Source of the DNA: Halioglobus maricola
GTDB taxonomy: Bacteria > Pseudomonadota > Gammaproteobacteria > Pseudomonadales > Halieaceae
DNA: 64,000 bases
Reading direction: 5' to 3'
Assembly (NCBI RefSeq): GCF_009388985.1
Contig: NZ_CP036422.1
Coordinates: 372,001-436,000 of the forward strand
Each line of letters opens with the position of its first letter. The first letter of the stretch is position 1. The notes below the pieces were generated by a model. The model did no database searches. It was not told the DNA's origin and saw only the letters and a list, made by a program, of their open reading frames with translations. The position numbers and the translations under genes were made by a program. This document shows, piece after piece, positions 10,377 through 20,955 of the stretch.

Positions 10377-10430
10377 TAACTCTATACCTGTCTGTTTGTC
10401 AGTTGCATTCCCCGAAAAATCAGTTCGGGA

Positions 10431-10458
10431 TTGCCTAAAAGGGCGCGCATTCTATACT
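10431..10458 (+). promoter_or_regulatory. Promoter of tsaD-folB-folK
   Basis: TTGCCT (-35, 10431-10436), 16-bp spacer, TATACT (-10, 10453-10458). The -10 overlaps the rpsU -10 at 10453-10454, so polymerase could not occupy both promoters at once. Confidence 0.55.
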
Positions 10459-10477
10459 CATCAGCCCCCCCAATCAA
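10449..10477 (-). promoter_or_regulatory. Promoter of the rpsU operon
   Basis: TTGATT (-35, 10477-10472), 17-bp spacer, TAGAAT (-10, 10454-10449), read on the minus strand. The predicted leader is about 65 nt. Its -10 shares bases with the -10 of the opposing tsaD promoter. Confidence 0.65.
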
Positions 10478-10514
10478 GTATCATGCGGCCCATGAATTTA
10501 CATAGGATTTACCA

Positions 10515-11549
10515 ATGCTGATCCTCGGGTTGGAAACCTCCTGCGATGAGACAGGTGTGGCGCTCTACGACACCGATCGAGGCCTGTTGGCGCACGCCCT
10601 GTTTAGCCAGATCGATATCCATGTCGAATACGGCGGCGTGGTGCCTGAGCTTGCCTCTCGCGACCATGTGCGCAAGACACTTCCGCTGCTGGAAGAGGTC
10701 ATGACAGAGGCCGGCGTAACAGCCAAAGATATCGATGGCGTGGCCTATACCGCCGGCCCGGGCCTGGTGGGCGCATTGATGGTAGGCGCCACTCTGGCGC
10801 GCTCGCTCGCCTGGGGGTGGGGTGTGCCCGCTCTGGGTGTCCATCACATGGAAGGCCATTTGCTGGCGCCCATGTTAGAGGAGAAGCATCCCGAATTCCC
10901 CTTTGTAGCCCTGCTGGTGTCGGGTGGCCATACCCAACTGGTGCGGGTAGACGGTATCGGCGAGTACAAACTGCTGGGGGAATCCCTGGACGACGCAGCG
11001 GGTGAGGCTTTCGACAAGGTCGCCAAGATGCTGGGTCTGCCCTATCCCGGTGGGCCACAGGTAGCGAAGCTCGCCGCCGAGGGAGACTCTGACAGGTTCG
11101 ACTTTCCCCGCCCCATGGTGAATCGCCCGGGCCTGGATTTCAGTTTCTCCGGGCTCAAAACCTTCACCCTGAACACGGTAGATGACTGCAAAATCGATGG
11201 GGTGCTGGCCCCGCAGGACCGGGCAGATATTGCCCGTGCCTTTGAAGATGCGGTGGTTTCAACGCTGACGATTAAGTGCCGCAGGGCGCTGAAGCAGGAG
11301 GGACTAAAAACCCTGGTGATGGCGGGCGGAGTAAGCGCTAACTTAAGCTTGAGGGCAGCTCTTAAAGAGGCTCTGGCGAAGGAGCGGGCGGAAGTGTTCT
11401 ATCCGGCCCCCCAGTTCTGCACCGATAATGGCGCCATGATTGCTTACGCCGGGGCACAGCGCCTGGCGGCAGGGCAGGCGGATGATGACGGCGCGGCAGT
11501 GCGCCCGCGCTGGCCCATGGACCAGCTGCCCCCGATCGAGGCCGCCTGA
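10515..11549 (+). CDS. tsaD: tRNA N6-threonylcarbamoyladenosine transferase subunit
   Basis: Transfers the threonylcarbamoyl group to A37 of ANN-decoding tRNAs, with TsaB and TsaE. ASKHA fold with [17 protein letters not shown] at the N-terminus, metal ligands His111 and His115 in [12 protein letters not shown], and the C-terminal motif [13 protein letters not shown]. Length 344 is normal. Start supported by TAGGA eight bases upstream. Translationally coupled to folB through a TGATG overlap. In Pseudomonas plsY usually lies between tsaD and folB; it is absent here. Confidence 0.97.
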   Translation: MLILGLETSCDETGVALYDTDRGLLAHALFSQIDIHVEYGGVVPELASRDHVRKTLPLLEEVMTEAGVTAKDIDGVAYTAGPGLVGALMVGATLARSLAWGWGVPALGVHHMEGHLLAPMLEEKHPEFPFVALLVSGGHTQLVRVDGIGEYKLLGESLDDAAGEAFDKVAKMLGLPYPGGPQVAKLAAEGDSDRFDFPRPMVNRPGLDFSFSGLKTFTLNTVDDCKIDGVLAPQDRADIARAFEDAVVSTLTIKCRRALKQEGLKTLVMAGGVSANLSLRAALKEALAKERAEVFYPAPQFCTDNGAMIAYAGAQRLAAGQADDDGAAVRPRWPMDQLPPIEAA

Positions 11550-11905
11550 TGGATACTGTGTATATAGAAGGCCTTGAAACCGACGCGGTGATAGGTGTCT
11601 ATGCCTGGGAGCGCGGCATCCGCCAGAAGCTCGTGATCGACCTCGAGCTGGCCTCGGATAACCGCGCTGCAGCGGCCACCGATGCGATCGGGGATGCGGT
11701 GGATTACGACGCTATTTCGAAGGCAGTGCTGGCCTATGTGCGAGCGAGTGAGTTCCAGTTGATTGAAACCCTCGCGGAGCGTGTGGCCGACCTGGTGCTC
11801 GCTGATTTCGATGTGAGCTGGCTACGGCTGCGCCTGGCCAAGCCCGGGGCGGTGGCCGAGGCGGCGAGCGTTGGGGTGATTATTGAACGGGGTGAGCGCA
11901 GCTGA
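11549..11905 (+). CDS. folB: Dihydroneopterin aldolase
   Basis: A 118-residue FolB-type protein of folate biosynthesis, converting 7,8-dihydroneopterin to 6-hydroxymethyl-dihydropterin and glycolaldehyde. Typical features are VYIEGLETDAVIGVYAWERGIRQKLVIDLEL at the start, the DYDAISKAV stretch, and QLIETLAERVADLVL with the catalytic-region Glu; the C-terminal strand KPGAV.EAASVGVIIERG follows. Start and stop overlap tsaD and folK by one base each (TGATG), so the three are co-translated. Confidence 0.95.
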   Translation: MDTVYIEGLETDAVIGVYAWERGIRQKLVIDLELASDNRAAAATDAIGDAVDYDAISKAVLAYVRASEFQLIETLAERVADLVLADFDVSWLRLRLAKPGAVAEAASVGVIIERGERS

Positions 11906-12405
11906 TGCCGCAGGTTTATCTTGGCCTTGGCAGCAATATCGAACGCGAACGCTATATCGTTGCTGGACTCGATGCCCTGACCCAGCGTTTCGGAGAACTT
12001 CAGGTGTCGCCGGTCTACAGCAGTGAGGCCATTGGCTTCGAGGGGCAGCCTTTCCTTAATCTTGTCGTAGGCTTGCGGACCGATCTGAGTATCGGTGAAC
12101 TTGCCGGGCAATTGCGCCACATTGAGTTCGAGCACGGCCGTCCTGTGGCGGCGTCCCGTTTTTCATCGCGTCAGCTCGATATCGATATTCTCACTTATGA
12201 CAATGTGATCGGTATGGTGGACGGCGTCGAATTGCCTCGGGGAGAAATTCTGGAGAATGCCTTTGTGCTCCGCCCGCTGGCAGATCTGGCGGGGGAAGAG
12301 GTGCATCCGGAAGCTGGGCGGGCTTATGCCGAGCTGTGGGAGGCCTATGACAGGCCGCAGCGCATTGAACGGGTCGCTTTCGAGTGGCGGGGCCGGCAGC
12401 TGTAA
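11905..12405 (+). CDS. folK: 2-amino-4-hydroxy-6-hydroxymethyldihydropteridine pyrophosphokinase
   Basis: Uses ATP to pyrophosphorylate the product of FolB, the next folate step. HPPK motifs: VYLGLGSNIERERY at the N-terminus, YSSEAIGFEGQPFLNLVV, and the metal-binding SRQLDIDILTYD (the SRxLDIDIL signature). A slightly shortened and altered substrate loop (RPVAASRF) is visible. 166 residues, normal for the family. Ends 18 bp from the convergent cca stop, without a visible terminator. Confidence 0.96.
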   Translation: MPQVYLGLGSNIERERYIVAGLDALTQRFGELQVSPVYSSEAIGFEGQPFLNLVVGLRTDLSIGELAGQLRHIEFEHGRPVAASRFSSRQLDIDILTYDNVIGMVDGVELPRGEILENAFVLRPLADLAGEEVHPEAGRAYAELWEAYDRPQRIERVAFEWRGRQL

Positions 12406-12423
12406 GCATTATTCAGCTATAAA

Positions 12424-13650
12424 CTAGTCCGAGGAATTCTCAGATCGCAGCTTTTCGAGGCGCCGAATCTGTTCCTCGGCGATCGCCTCGCCAATGGCAG
12501 GCCCCTGCAGGTCTGGAAAATCGGCCGCGGAAACGTCAAGCGCCACAGCGCGAACTCGCCGCAGGTAGTCGGCCTGTGGGTAGTCCCGATCCTCGAAACC
12601 GGTGCGACCCCGGGCATCGGCCTCGCAGGCCATAATAAAGAACTCCCATTTTTCCGCCTGACGCAGGCCGCTAGTTGCGCGAAGGAGCTTGAGCAGGGTC
12701 TTGCCCCGCAGTTCCAGTGCGCGATGGCTGTGCAAATGATACTCGCAGACGGCCAGTGCCAGGTCCCGGTAGTGGTTCGGCGCCTTGAAGCGCTTGCAGA
12801 CGTTGCGCACCAGCTTAACGCCGCGTTTTTCGTGTGCGATGTGGCGCGGCCATTCAGCCTCTGGCGTGGTGCCCTTACCAAGGTCGTGGACCAGGACAGC
12901 AAAGCGCACGTGCCTGGGAGCGTCCATTCTCACCGCCTGCTGCAATGACATAAGTGTATGCAGGCCTGAATCGATTTCCGGGTGATGTTCTGGTGTCTGG
13001 GGTACGCCAAACAGGGCGTCCAATTCAGGCAGTAGCTTTTGCAGTGCGCCGCACTCTCGCAGGACCTCGACAAAGACTTCCGGGTTGCGTTCACCCAGCG
13101 CGCGATCCATTTCCACCCAGATGCGCTCTACGCTGAGATGCGCCAGTTCGCCTTGAGCGACGATATCTGCCATCAAAGCTAGCGTTTCCGGTGCTACAGA
13201 GAAGCCCAGGTGATGGAAGCGGGCGGCGAAGCGGGCGGTGCGGAGCACTCTGAGGGGATCTTCGACGAAAGCGTCGGAGACGTGGCGCAACAGCCGCGCC
13301 TGAATATCCTGTTGTCCCCCATAGGGGTCGATGATCGAGCCATCGCTTGCTTTCGCCATGGCGTTAATAGTGAGATCCCTGCGTAACAGGTCTTCTTCCA
13401 GGGTTACACCCGGATCGCAGTGTACTTCGAAGCCGTGGTAGCCGTGGCCGGATTTGCGCTCGGTGCGGGCGAGGGCGTGTTCGTCCCTGGTTTTCGGGTG
13501 GAGAAAAACCGGGAAATCTTTACCGACTTGCTGAAAACCCTGGTCCAGCATCTGTTGTGGCGTAGCGCCAACGACGACCCAATCGCGCTCAATCACCGGG
13601 TAATCCAGTAGTGAGTCGCGCACAGCGCCGCCGACGAGATAGGTGTCCAC
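12424..13650 (-). CDS. cca: CCA-adding tRNA nucleotidyltransferase with HD domain
   Basis: Adds or repairs the 3'-CCA of tRNAs. Class II polymerase head with VGGAVRD, RRDLTINAMA and EDPLRVLRTARFAARF, then an HD phosphohydrolase domain (VHDLGKGTT; HIAHEKRGVKLV). Length 408 matches the multifunctional gammaproteobacterial form. One oddity: the metal-binding Asp-x-Asp of the head (Asp21/Asp23 in E. coli) reads Glu-Arg-Asp here (VIERDWVVVG), a conservative change at a catalytic ligand. Lies two bases downstream of apaH on the same strand. Confidence 0.95.
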   Translation of the reverse strand: MDTYLVGGAVRDSLLDYPVIERDWVVVGATPQQMLDQGFQQVGKDFPVFLHPKTRDEHALARTERKSGHGYHGFEVHCDPGVTLEEDLLRRDLTINAMAKASDGSIIDPYGGQQDIQARLLRHVSDAFVEDPLRVLRTARFAARFHHLGFSVAPETLALMADIVAQGELAHLSVERIWVEMDRALGERNPEVFVEVLRECGALQKLLPELDALFGVPQTPEHHPEIDSGLHTLMSLQQAVRMDAPRHVRFAVLVHDLGKGTTPEAEWPRHIAHEKRGVKLVRNVCKRFKAPNHYRDLALAVCEYHLHSHRALELRGKTLLKLLRATSGLRQAEKWEFFIMACEADARGRTGFEDRDYPQADYLRRVRAVALDVSAADFPDLQGPAIGEAIAEEQIRRLEKLRSENSSD

Positions 13651-13651
13651 C

Positions 13652-14476
13652 TCAGGCTACCGGTCGGCCGTTCTCGCACCGGCAGCGTGTCCAGGCGCTG
13701 GTGTCGAGACAATACAGTGACAGTGTTCCACCCCAGACGCAGCCTGTGTCCAGGCCAATCGCATTGGTCGAGCATGTGCGGCCATTCAATGAAGCCCAGT
13801 GTCCGAACAGGATCTTGTCTTTAGCGGCCTTCCGTTTTGGATGGGCGAACCAGGCGGACACCTTTTTGCCCTCGCAAGGCGGCTCCGGGCCTTTGCTCAC
13901 AAGGTCGAGGTGCCCTTCTCGGGTGCAGTAGCGCATGCGGGTAAGGTAATTGGTAATGACGCGAAGCCGCTCCATGCCTTCCAGTTTTTTGTTCCAGATT
14001 GCGGGCTGGTTGCCATACATATTGCGCAGAAATTCGACGCAATCGGGGCCGCGCAGGGTCGCCTCTACTTCGCGGGCCCGCTTCAGCGCTTTCTTGATCG
14101 ACCACTGTGGGGGAATGCCCGCGTGGACCAGGGTGTAGCCATGTTCGTGATGCACGAGCGGCTGGTGAATCAGCCACTCGATTAACCGGTTGCGGTCGGG
14201 GGCGTCCAGGATTTCATCCAGCGTGTCGGACTTTGATGGACGGCGTGCACCGCAGGCGACAGCCAGTAAGTGCAGGTCGTGGTTGCCGAGCACCATTACC
14301 AGGCTGTCGCGCATCTCGTACATGAACCGCAGTGTGCCCAGGCAGTCCGGGCCACGATTGACGATATCGCCAGCTGACCAGAGTACGTCTTCCGCAGGAT
14401 TGAATTTCACGGTCTCCAGCACGCACTTCAAGGGTTCGAGGCACCCTTGAATGTCGCCAACGACGTAGGTGGCCAC
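13652..14476 (-). CDS. apaH: Bis(5'-nucleosyl)-tetraphosphatase, symmetrical
   Basis: Hydrolyses Ap4A to two ADP, and in some bacteria decaps Np4-capped RNA. Calcineurin-type metallophosphatase motifs GDIQGC, GDIVNRGPD and GNHDLH are in order within the first 70 residues. Length 274 fits the ApaH family. Immediately follows apaG (one-base gap) in the conserved order rsmA-apaG-apaH, with cca next. Confidence 0.97.
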   Translation of the reverse strand: MATYVVGDIQGCLEPLKCVLETVKFNPAEDVLWSAGDIVNRGPDCLGTLRFMYEMRDSLVMVLGNHDLHLLAVACGARRPSKSDTLDEILDAPDRNRLIEWLIHQPLVHHEHGYTLVHAGIPPQWSIKKALKRAREVEATLRGPDCVEFLRNMYGNQPAIWNKKLEGMERLRVITNYLTRMRYCTREGHLDLVSKGPEPPCEGKKVSAWFAHPKRKAAKDKILFGHWASLNGRTCSTNAIGLDTGCVWGGTLSLYCLDTSAWTRCRCENGRPVA

Positions 14477-14477
14477 G

Positions 14478-14891
14478 TTAGTTCAGCGCTGTAGGTGTGT
14501 GGAGGGTGAATGCGGGAATCGGCACTTCGAAGGTGGGCAAGTCTTCTGGCGGGACGTTCATGGGCTCTCGTACAACCATGAAGTAGCTACCCTCCATATA
14601 CCCGATGGCGGTCTCCAGTGTTGCGCCGCTGGTATAGCGAAACGATTCGCCGGGCGGGATGATGGGTTGCTCCCCGACAACGCCTGCACCCCGCACTTCC
14701 TGGATCTCATCGTTCGCGTCGGTGATCAGCCAGTGTCGCGATAAGAGTTGTACCGGGCTGTCACTGGCGTTGCTGATGGTGATGGTATAGGCGTAGGTGT
14801 AGTGCCCCTCGGTCGGGCTTGAATGCGAGGGCAGGTAGGTGGTGACCACGTTGATGCCGATCAGGGACGTCTTGAAAGGTATGTTAGGCAT
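14478..14891 (-). CDS. apaG: ApaG family protein
   Basis: A 137-residue ApaG protein with an immunoglobulin-like beta sandwich; conserved segments YAYTITISNAS, LLSRHWLITDANDEIQEVRGAGVVGEQP and GYMEGSYFMV are present. Function is not settled; it is almost always cotranscribed with apaH. I chose the ATG at 14891 (MPNIPFK), which overlaps the end of rsmA by eight bases, over an in-frame ATG seven codons earlier. Confidence 0.95.
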   Translation of the reverse strand: MPNIPFKTSLIGINVVTTYLPSHSSPTEGHYTYAYTITISNASDSPVQLLSRHWLITDANDEIQEVRGAGVVGEQPIIPPGESFRYTSGATLETAIGYMEGSYFMVVREPMNVPPEDLPTFEVPIPAFTLHTPTALN

Positions 14892-15678
14892 TGAGAGCGC
14901 CGGTAATTGCAATAAAGTGGCTGAGTTCGAGGGTTTCTGATCTCGCGCCTGGGTCGATACCCAGGGCGACTAGCGCATTGCTATCAATAATACCCTTGAG
15001 GTTATTGCGCAGGGTTTTTCTGCGCTGGGCAAAGGCGGCCTGGACAACCTTGCGCAGTTGCCCCTCGTCACAATCCGGCCAGGGCGATGTTGTCCGCGGT
15101 GCTAGCCTCACAATGGCGGACTGAACCTTGGGGGGAGGGAAGAAGGACTCGGGCGGCACGTCGAATAGATGGTCTATGTGGCAATGGTATTGGGCCATAA
15201 TGCCCAGTCTACCCCAGTGCTTGCTTCCCGGTTCTGCCGCCAGGCGCTGCACTACCTCAAGCTGCAGCATGAAATGCATGTCTTCAATGAGCGGTGCGTT
15301 TTCCAGCAACTTAAAAATCAGCGGAGTGGAAATATTGTAGGGCAGGTTGCCGACCACCCGCAGTTTTTCGCCGTCGACGGGGAGTGCGCTGAAATCGAAT
15401 TTGAGTGCATCGGCGCTGTGTAGTTTGAAGCCGGGGTAGATGCTGAATGCCGCCAGCAGGCCGGCGACCAGGTCTCGATCCAGTTCCACTACATCCAGCC
15501 GGCATCCTGTGGGCGCCAGAGTTTCAGTCAGAGCGCCCTGGCCGGGCCCGATCTCCACAATGTGGTCGTCGGGCTGGGGGTTGATCGCTCCGGCGATACG
15601 GTCGATGACGCCTTCGTCAGTAAGGAAGTTCTGACCGAAGCGTTTGCGGGGGCGGTGGCTTGAAGGCTGTTTTGACAT
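14884..15678 (-). CDS. rsmA: 16S rRNA (adenine1518/1519-N6)-dimethyltransferase
   Basis: Dimethylates two adjacent adenosines near the 3' end of 16S rRNA (KsgA). The family entry RKRFGQNFLTDEGVID is followed by the SAM-binding IVEIGPGQGALTETL and the catalytic NLPYNIST. The ATG at 15678 (MSKQPSSHRPRKRFGQNF) gives the usual short N-terminus; an upstream in-frame ATG at 15726 would add 16 atypical residues, although GGGAG lies just before it. In related genomes pdxA lies directly upstream; here the polysaccharide island starts instead. Confidence 0.96.
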   Translation of the reverse strand: MSKQPSSHRPRKRFGQNFLTDEGVIDRIAGAINPQPDDHIVEIGPGQGALTETLAPTGCRLDVVELDRDLVAGLLAAFSIYPGFKLHSADALKFDFSALPVDGEKLRVVGNLPYNISTPLIFKLLENAPLIEDMHFMLQLEVVQRLAAEPGSKHWGRLGIMAQYHCHIDHLFDVPPESFFPPPKVQSAIVRLAPRTTSPWPDCDEGQLRKVVQAAFAQRRKTLRNNLKGIIDSNALVALGIDPGARSETLELSHFIAITGALNA

Positions 15679-15789
15679 AGGCGCATTGTACTCTGAGGAA
15701 GGGTAAATACTACCGCGAAAAGGCATTCTCCCAGTGAATTCTGTTACACTGCGGGCCTCCGAAAATGAACGTTCCGAGTGAAGATTTTC

Positions 15790-16569
15790 ATGACTGTTTT
15801 CCAGTACTTCAGCTTAATCAACGTGCAGGCACGCATGCTGTTAAAGGCTGATGCCTCCAAATTCAAGCTGGGAGTAATGTGGTGGTTCCTTGAGCCGCTG
15901 ATGTGGGTTGGTGTTTTCTATATTGTCTTCAGCCTGATTCTGGACAATGGCGCCAAGTCGGGCGATTTCATACTCTTTCTTGCCACTGGCAAGTTCGCTT
16001 TCATCTGGTTTTCGAAAACTGTGATTCAGGCGTCCGGGAGTATTGTGGCTAGCCAGGGTTTAATCGGTAAAGTGAATATGCCCAAATGGATCTGGCCCCT
16101 TTCCGCAATACAGGAGAGCTTGTACAGACAGGGTTCAGTGTATTTGCTGCTGATTATGCTCCTCGGCGTTTTCGGTATTTATCCCAGTGTCAGTTGGTTC
16201 ATGATGATTCCCGTCATGCTCGGCATGTATCTACTGATTGTTGCTTGCGGGCTGATCGGAGCCTGCCTGGTTTGTATAGTCAGAGATTTCATGAAATTTA
16301 TTCCTCTTGGCATGACATTCCTGCTGTTTACTTCGGGCATATTTTGGGACGTCCATGAGATTCCTAACCAGGAAAAGGCGCAGATGTTGCTAACGTTCAA
16401 CCCTTTGGCGTTCATGATTGATGCTCACCGACAGGTCCTGCTCAATAGTGCATCACCTGATATGTCACACCTTTTGGTTCTTGCTCTCGTATGTCTTGCG
16501 CTGATTGTGTTGACGATCGCTTATATGCAGCGTTATACACACTATCTAGCATTGAAGGTGTTGACCTGA
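15790..16569 (+). CDS. ABC-2 polysaccharide exporter permease (KpsM/Wzm-like)
   Basis: A 259-residue inner-membrane protein with about six transmembrane helices and the fold of capsule/O-antigen ABC-2 permeases: an amphipathic N-terminus, LGVMWWFLEPLMWVGVFYIVF as first helix, IGKVNMPKWIWPL in the coupling region, and FTSGIFWDVHEIP in the late periplasmic loop before NPLAFMIDAHRQVL. It would move a lipid-linked polysaccharide across the inner membrane with the ATPase encoded next, to which it is coupled by TGATG. ATG 15790 follows GTGAAG; a GTG at 15778 is an alternative start. Wzm versus KpsM cannot be decided from the sequence alone. Confidence 0.88.
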   Translation: MTVFQYFSLINVQARMLLKADASKFKLGVMWWFLEPLMWVGVFYIVFSLILDNGAKSGDFILFLATGKFAFIWFSKTVIQASGSIVASQGLIGKVNMPKWIWPLSAIQESLYRQGSVYLLLIMLLGVFGIYPSVSWFMMIPVMLGMYLLIVACGLIGACLVCIVRDFMKFIPLGMTFLLFTSGIFWDVHEIPNQEKAQMLLTFNPLAFMIDAHRQVLLNSASPDMSHLLVLALVCLALIVLTIAYMQRYTHYLALKVLT

Positions 16570-17282
16570 TGATGGAAGAACAGCGTAATTTGATGCTCGA
16601 GTTACAGAATGTTTTCCTGAACTTTCATTCGAGCAAGGGAACCTTCGACAGCGGTGTTCACCATGTGCTGGATGACGTGTCATTCAAGCTCTATGAAAAT
16701 GAAACGCTGGGCATTATCGGTCGCAATGGTGTGGGTAAAACTACCATGTTGCGAATTATGGCGGACATTCTTGCCCCCACGAGTGGGGTCGTGAGGAAAC
16801 GTCCGGGCAAGACGGCTTCATTGCTCACTATCGGTTTGGGTCATAAAGTTGATCTCAGTGGTAGGGATAACGCGCTTCTCTCGGCAATGCTGCAGGGTGC
16901 CAGTCGAGAAGAAGCCGAGGGATTTCTCGAGGAAATCAAGGAGTTTTCTGAACTGGGCGATTCATTTGAAGAGCCAGTGAAAAACTACTCCTCGGGTATG
17001 AAGTCTCGTCTGGGTTTCACCACCGCATTGTTATCGCGTGTAGATATTTTGCTGGTAGATGAAATACTAAGCGTAGGTGACGCCGAATTTCGCGCCAAGG
17101 CTGAGAGGGCAATGAAAGAGCGGATTATGGGCAATCAGACCGTGGTCTTTGTTTCTCATTCAGACCAACAAGTGAAGGCATTGTGTGATCGAGTGATCTG
17201 GATCGATGGTGGCAAGATATGTGGTGAGGGTAACCCAGATGAAGTTATTAGCGCCTATCGAAAATCGCTGCGGCCCAGTTAG
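16569..17282 (+). CDS. ABC polysaccharide exporter ATPase (KpsT/Wzt-like)
   Basis: ATPase partner of the permease. Walker A GRNGVGKT (51-58), signature YSSGMKSRL (about 141) and Walker B ILLVDEILSVGD (about 161) are intact, followed by the H-loop VFVSHS. At 237 residues it is of KpsT length and lacks the C-terminal carbohydrate-binding domain of O-antigen Wzt proteins, so recognition of a modified chain end is not expected. The start is the first of two adjacent ATGs, sharing one base with the permease stop. Ends six bases from the convergent GT2 gene. Confidence 0.9.
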   Translation: MMEEQRNLMLELQNVFLNFHSSKGTFDSGVHHVLDDVSFKLYENETLGIIGRNGVGKTTMLRIMADILAPTSGVVRKRPGKTASLLTIGLGHKVDLSGRDNALLSAMLQGASREEAEGFLEEIKEFSELGDSFEEPVKNYSSGMKSRLGFTTALLSRVDILLVDEILSVGDAEFRAKAERAMKERIMGNQTVVFVSHSDQQVKALCDRVIWIDGGKICGEGNPDEVISAYRKSLRPS

Positions 17283-17287
17283 TTTTC

Positions 17288-18265
17288 TCAGTCTTCTGCT
17301 GTTGCCAGCGAAACGACTTCCGAGTGCTTTTTCTCAAAATTTCGCCTAAGCCCGTCCCAGACAGCATTCCTCGTCAGGCGGAGAAATATTGATCGTTCTT
17401 CCTTCGGGTAGTGGCGACAGGTAAGGAAAAAGCCTGGAATCTTGATCAGCAGCACTAATGGGAAGAAGACGCCTGAAGCAATACGAAAAAGTTCCAGTCG
17501 ATTCCGATAGGTGTAAAAGACTTTCCATAGAGGGTAGTAAACATCCCGCTGATTGATCAGAGTCTCGCAGTCGTGCCGAAAACGTATAGTGGGGACGAAC
17601 CAGTGACGGAAGCCTGCCAAGCGCGAGCCAAGAACATAGATAATGTCGTCGGCGTAAATAAATAACTCGCTGCGTGGTAGGCCTATTTTGCCTGAACGGA
17701 TATTTTCCAGCCGGATGAAACAGCCTACGAAAGACGAGGAGTCAACCTCCAGAGGGGCTTTGCTTGCATAGGCCTGATCATCAACATGAAACCCGGCGCG
17801 ACCTTTTCCAGCGGTGCCGAAGAATTCCCTGAAATGCCAAAAGGGATTCATGCTTGGCCTGTTCATCTCGCTGATGCGCTTGCCGTCCGGCAGGTAGACT
17901 GAGGCGGCCAGTGACCCGACGTCATCAGGGATATCCAGAGCGGCAAAAGTGTCAGTCGCCCCTCGTTCGGGGTAAGCGTCGTCGTCAAAACAGACCAGCC
18001 AGTCGGCCTCTGGGATATTGCTTGCCGCATAGGAAAATCCCAGATTGAAACCTCCAGCCCCGCCGAGATTCTTCTCACTGTGAATGATCTCTAGACGATC
18101 ATCCTCGACACTGTTCAGCCATAGATCAGTGCCGTCGGTAGATGCGTTGTTGACGATCACTACTCTGAAAAAGCTGTTCTCCAGCGTTTTTTCGAGGGTC
18201 AGCTTCAATTTTTCGAGACGATTAAATGTGACGATGACAGCGACGAGTTTTCTAGACTGGGTCAT
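17288..18265 (-). CDS. GT2 glycosyltransferase, galactofuranosyltransferase-like
   Basis: GT-A fold: VAVIVTFNRLEKLKLTLE at the start, VNNASTDGT, then the metal-binding WLVCFDDDAYP near residue 95 (DDD motif as in GlfT2-type enzymes) and an HDCE-like site later (TIRFRHDCETL). The C-terminal third has one hydrophobic membrane-associating segment (GVFFPLVLLIKIPGFFLTC). The adjacent UDP-galactopyranose mutase (one base away, upstream in the same unit) suggests that UDP-galactofuranose is the donor; this is inference from context plus the DDD/HDxE arrangement. Confidence 0.8.
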   Translation of the reverse strand: MTQSRKLVAVIVTFNRLEKLKLTLEKTLENSFFRVVIVNNASTDGTDLWLNSVEDDRLEIIHSEKNLGGAGGFNLGFSYAASNIPEADWLVCFDDDAYPERGATDTFAALDIPDDVGSLAASVYLPDGKRISEMNRPSMNPFWHFREFFGTAGKGRAGFHVDDQAYASKAPLEVDSSSFVGCFIRLENIRSGKIGLPRSELFIYADDIIYVLGSRLAGFRHWFVPTIRFRHDCETLINQRDVYYPLWKVFYTYRNRLELFRIASGVFFPLVLLIKIPGFFLTCRHYPKEERSIFLRLTRNAVWDGLRRNFEKKHSEVVSLATAED

Positions 18266-18266
18266 G

Positions 18267-20838
<2,572 letters not shown>

Positions 20839-20955
20839 TGTTGAATAGTTTCCTTTGCTAACAATAGCTTAGGGAGGTAAGTGTGCAAAATTTTACCACT
20901 GGCCAGCTTCTCCGGCTATAAGTCTGAAGGTAAATCAGCGTGTTCCGGCGGAACG

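Noticed and set aside
15700..15726. GCGGTAG on the minus strand near rsmA, similar to the ops/JUMPstart core
   Set aside because: It reads toward rsmA rather than a glycan operon and lacks the rest of the ops consensus.
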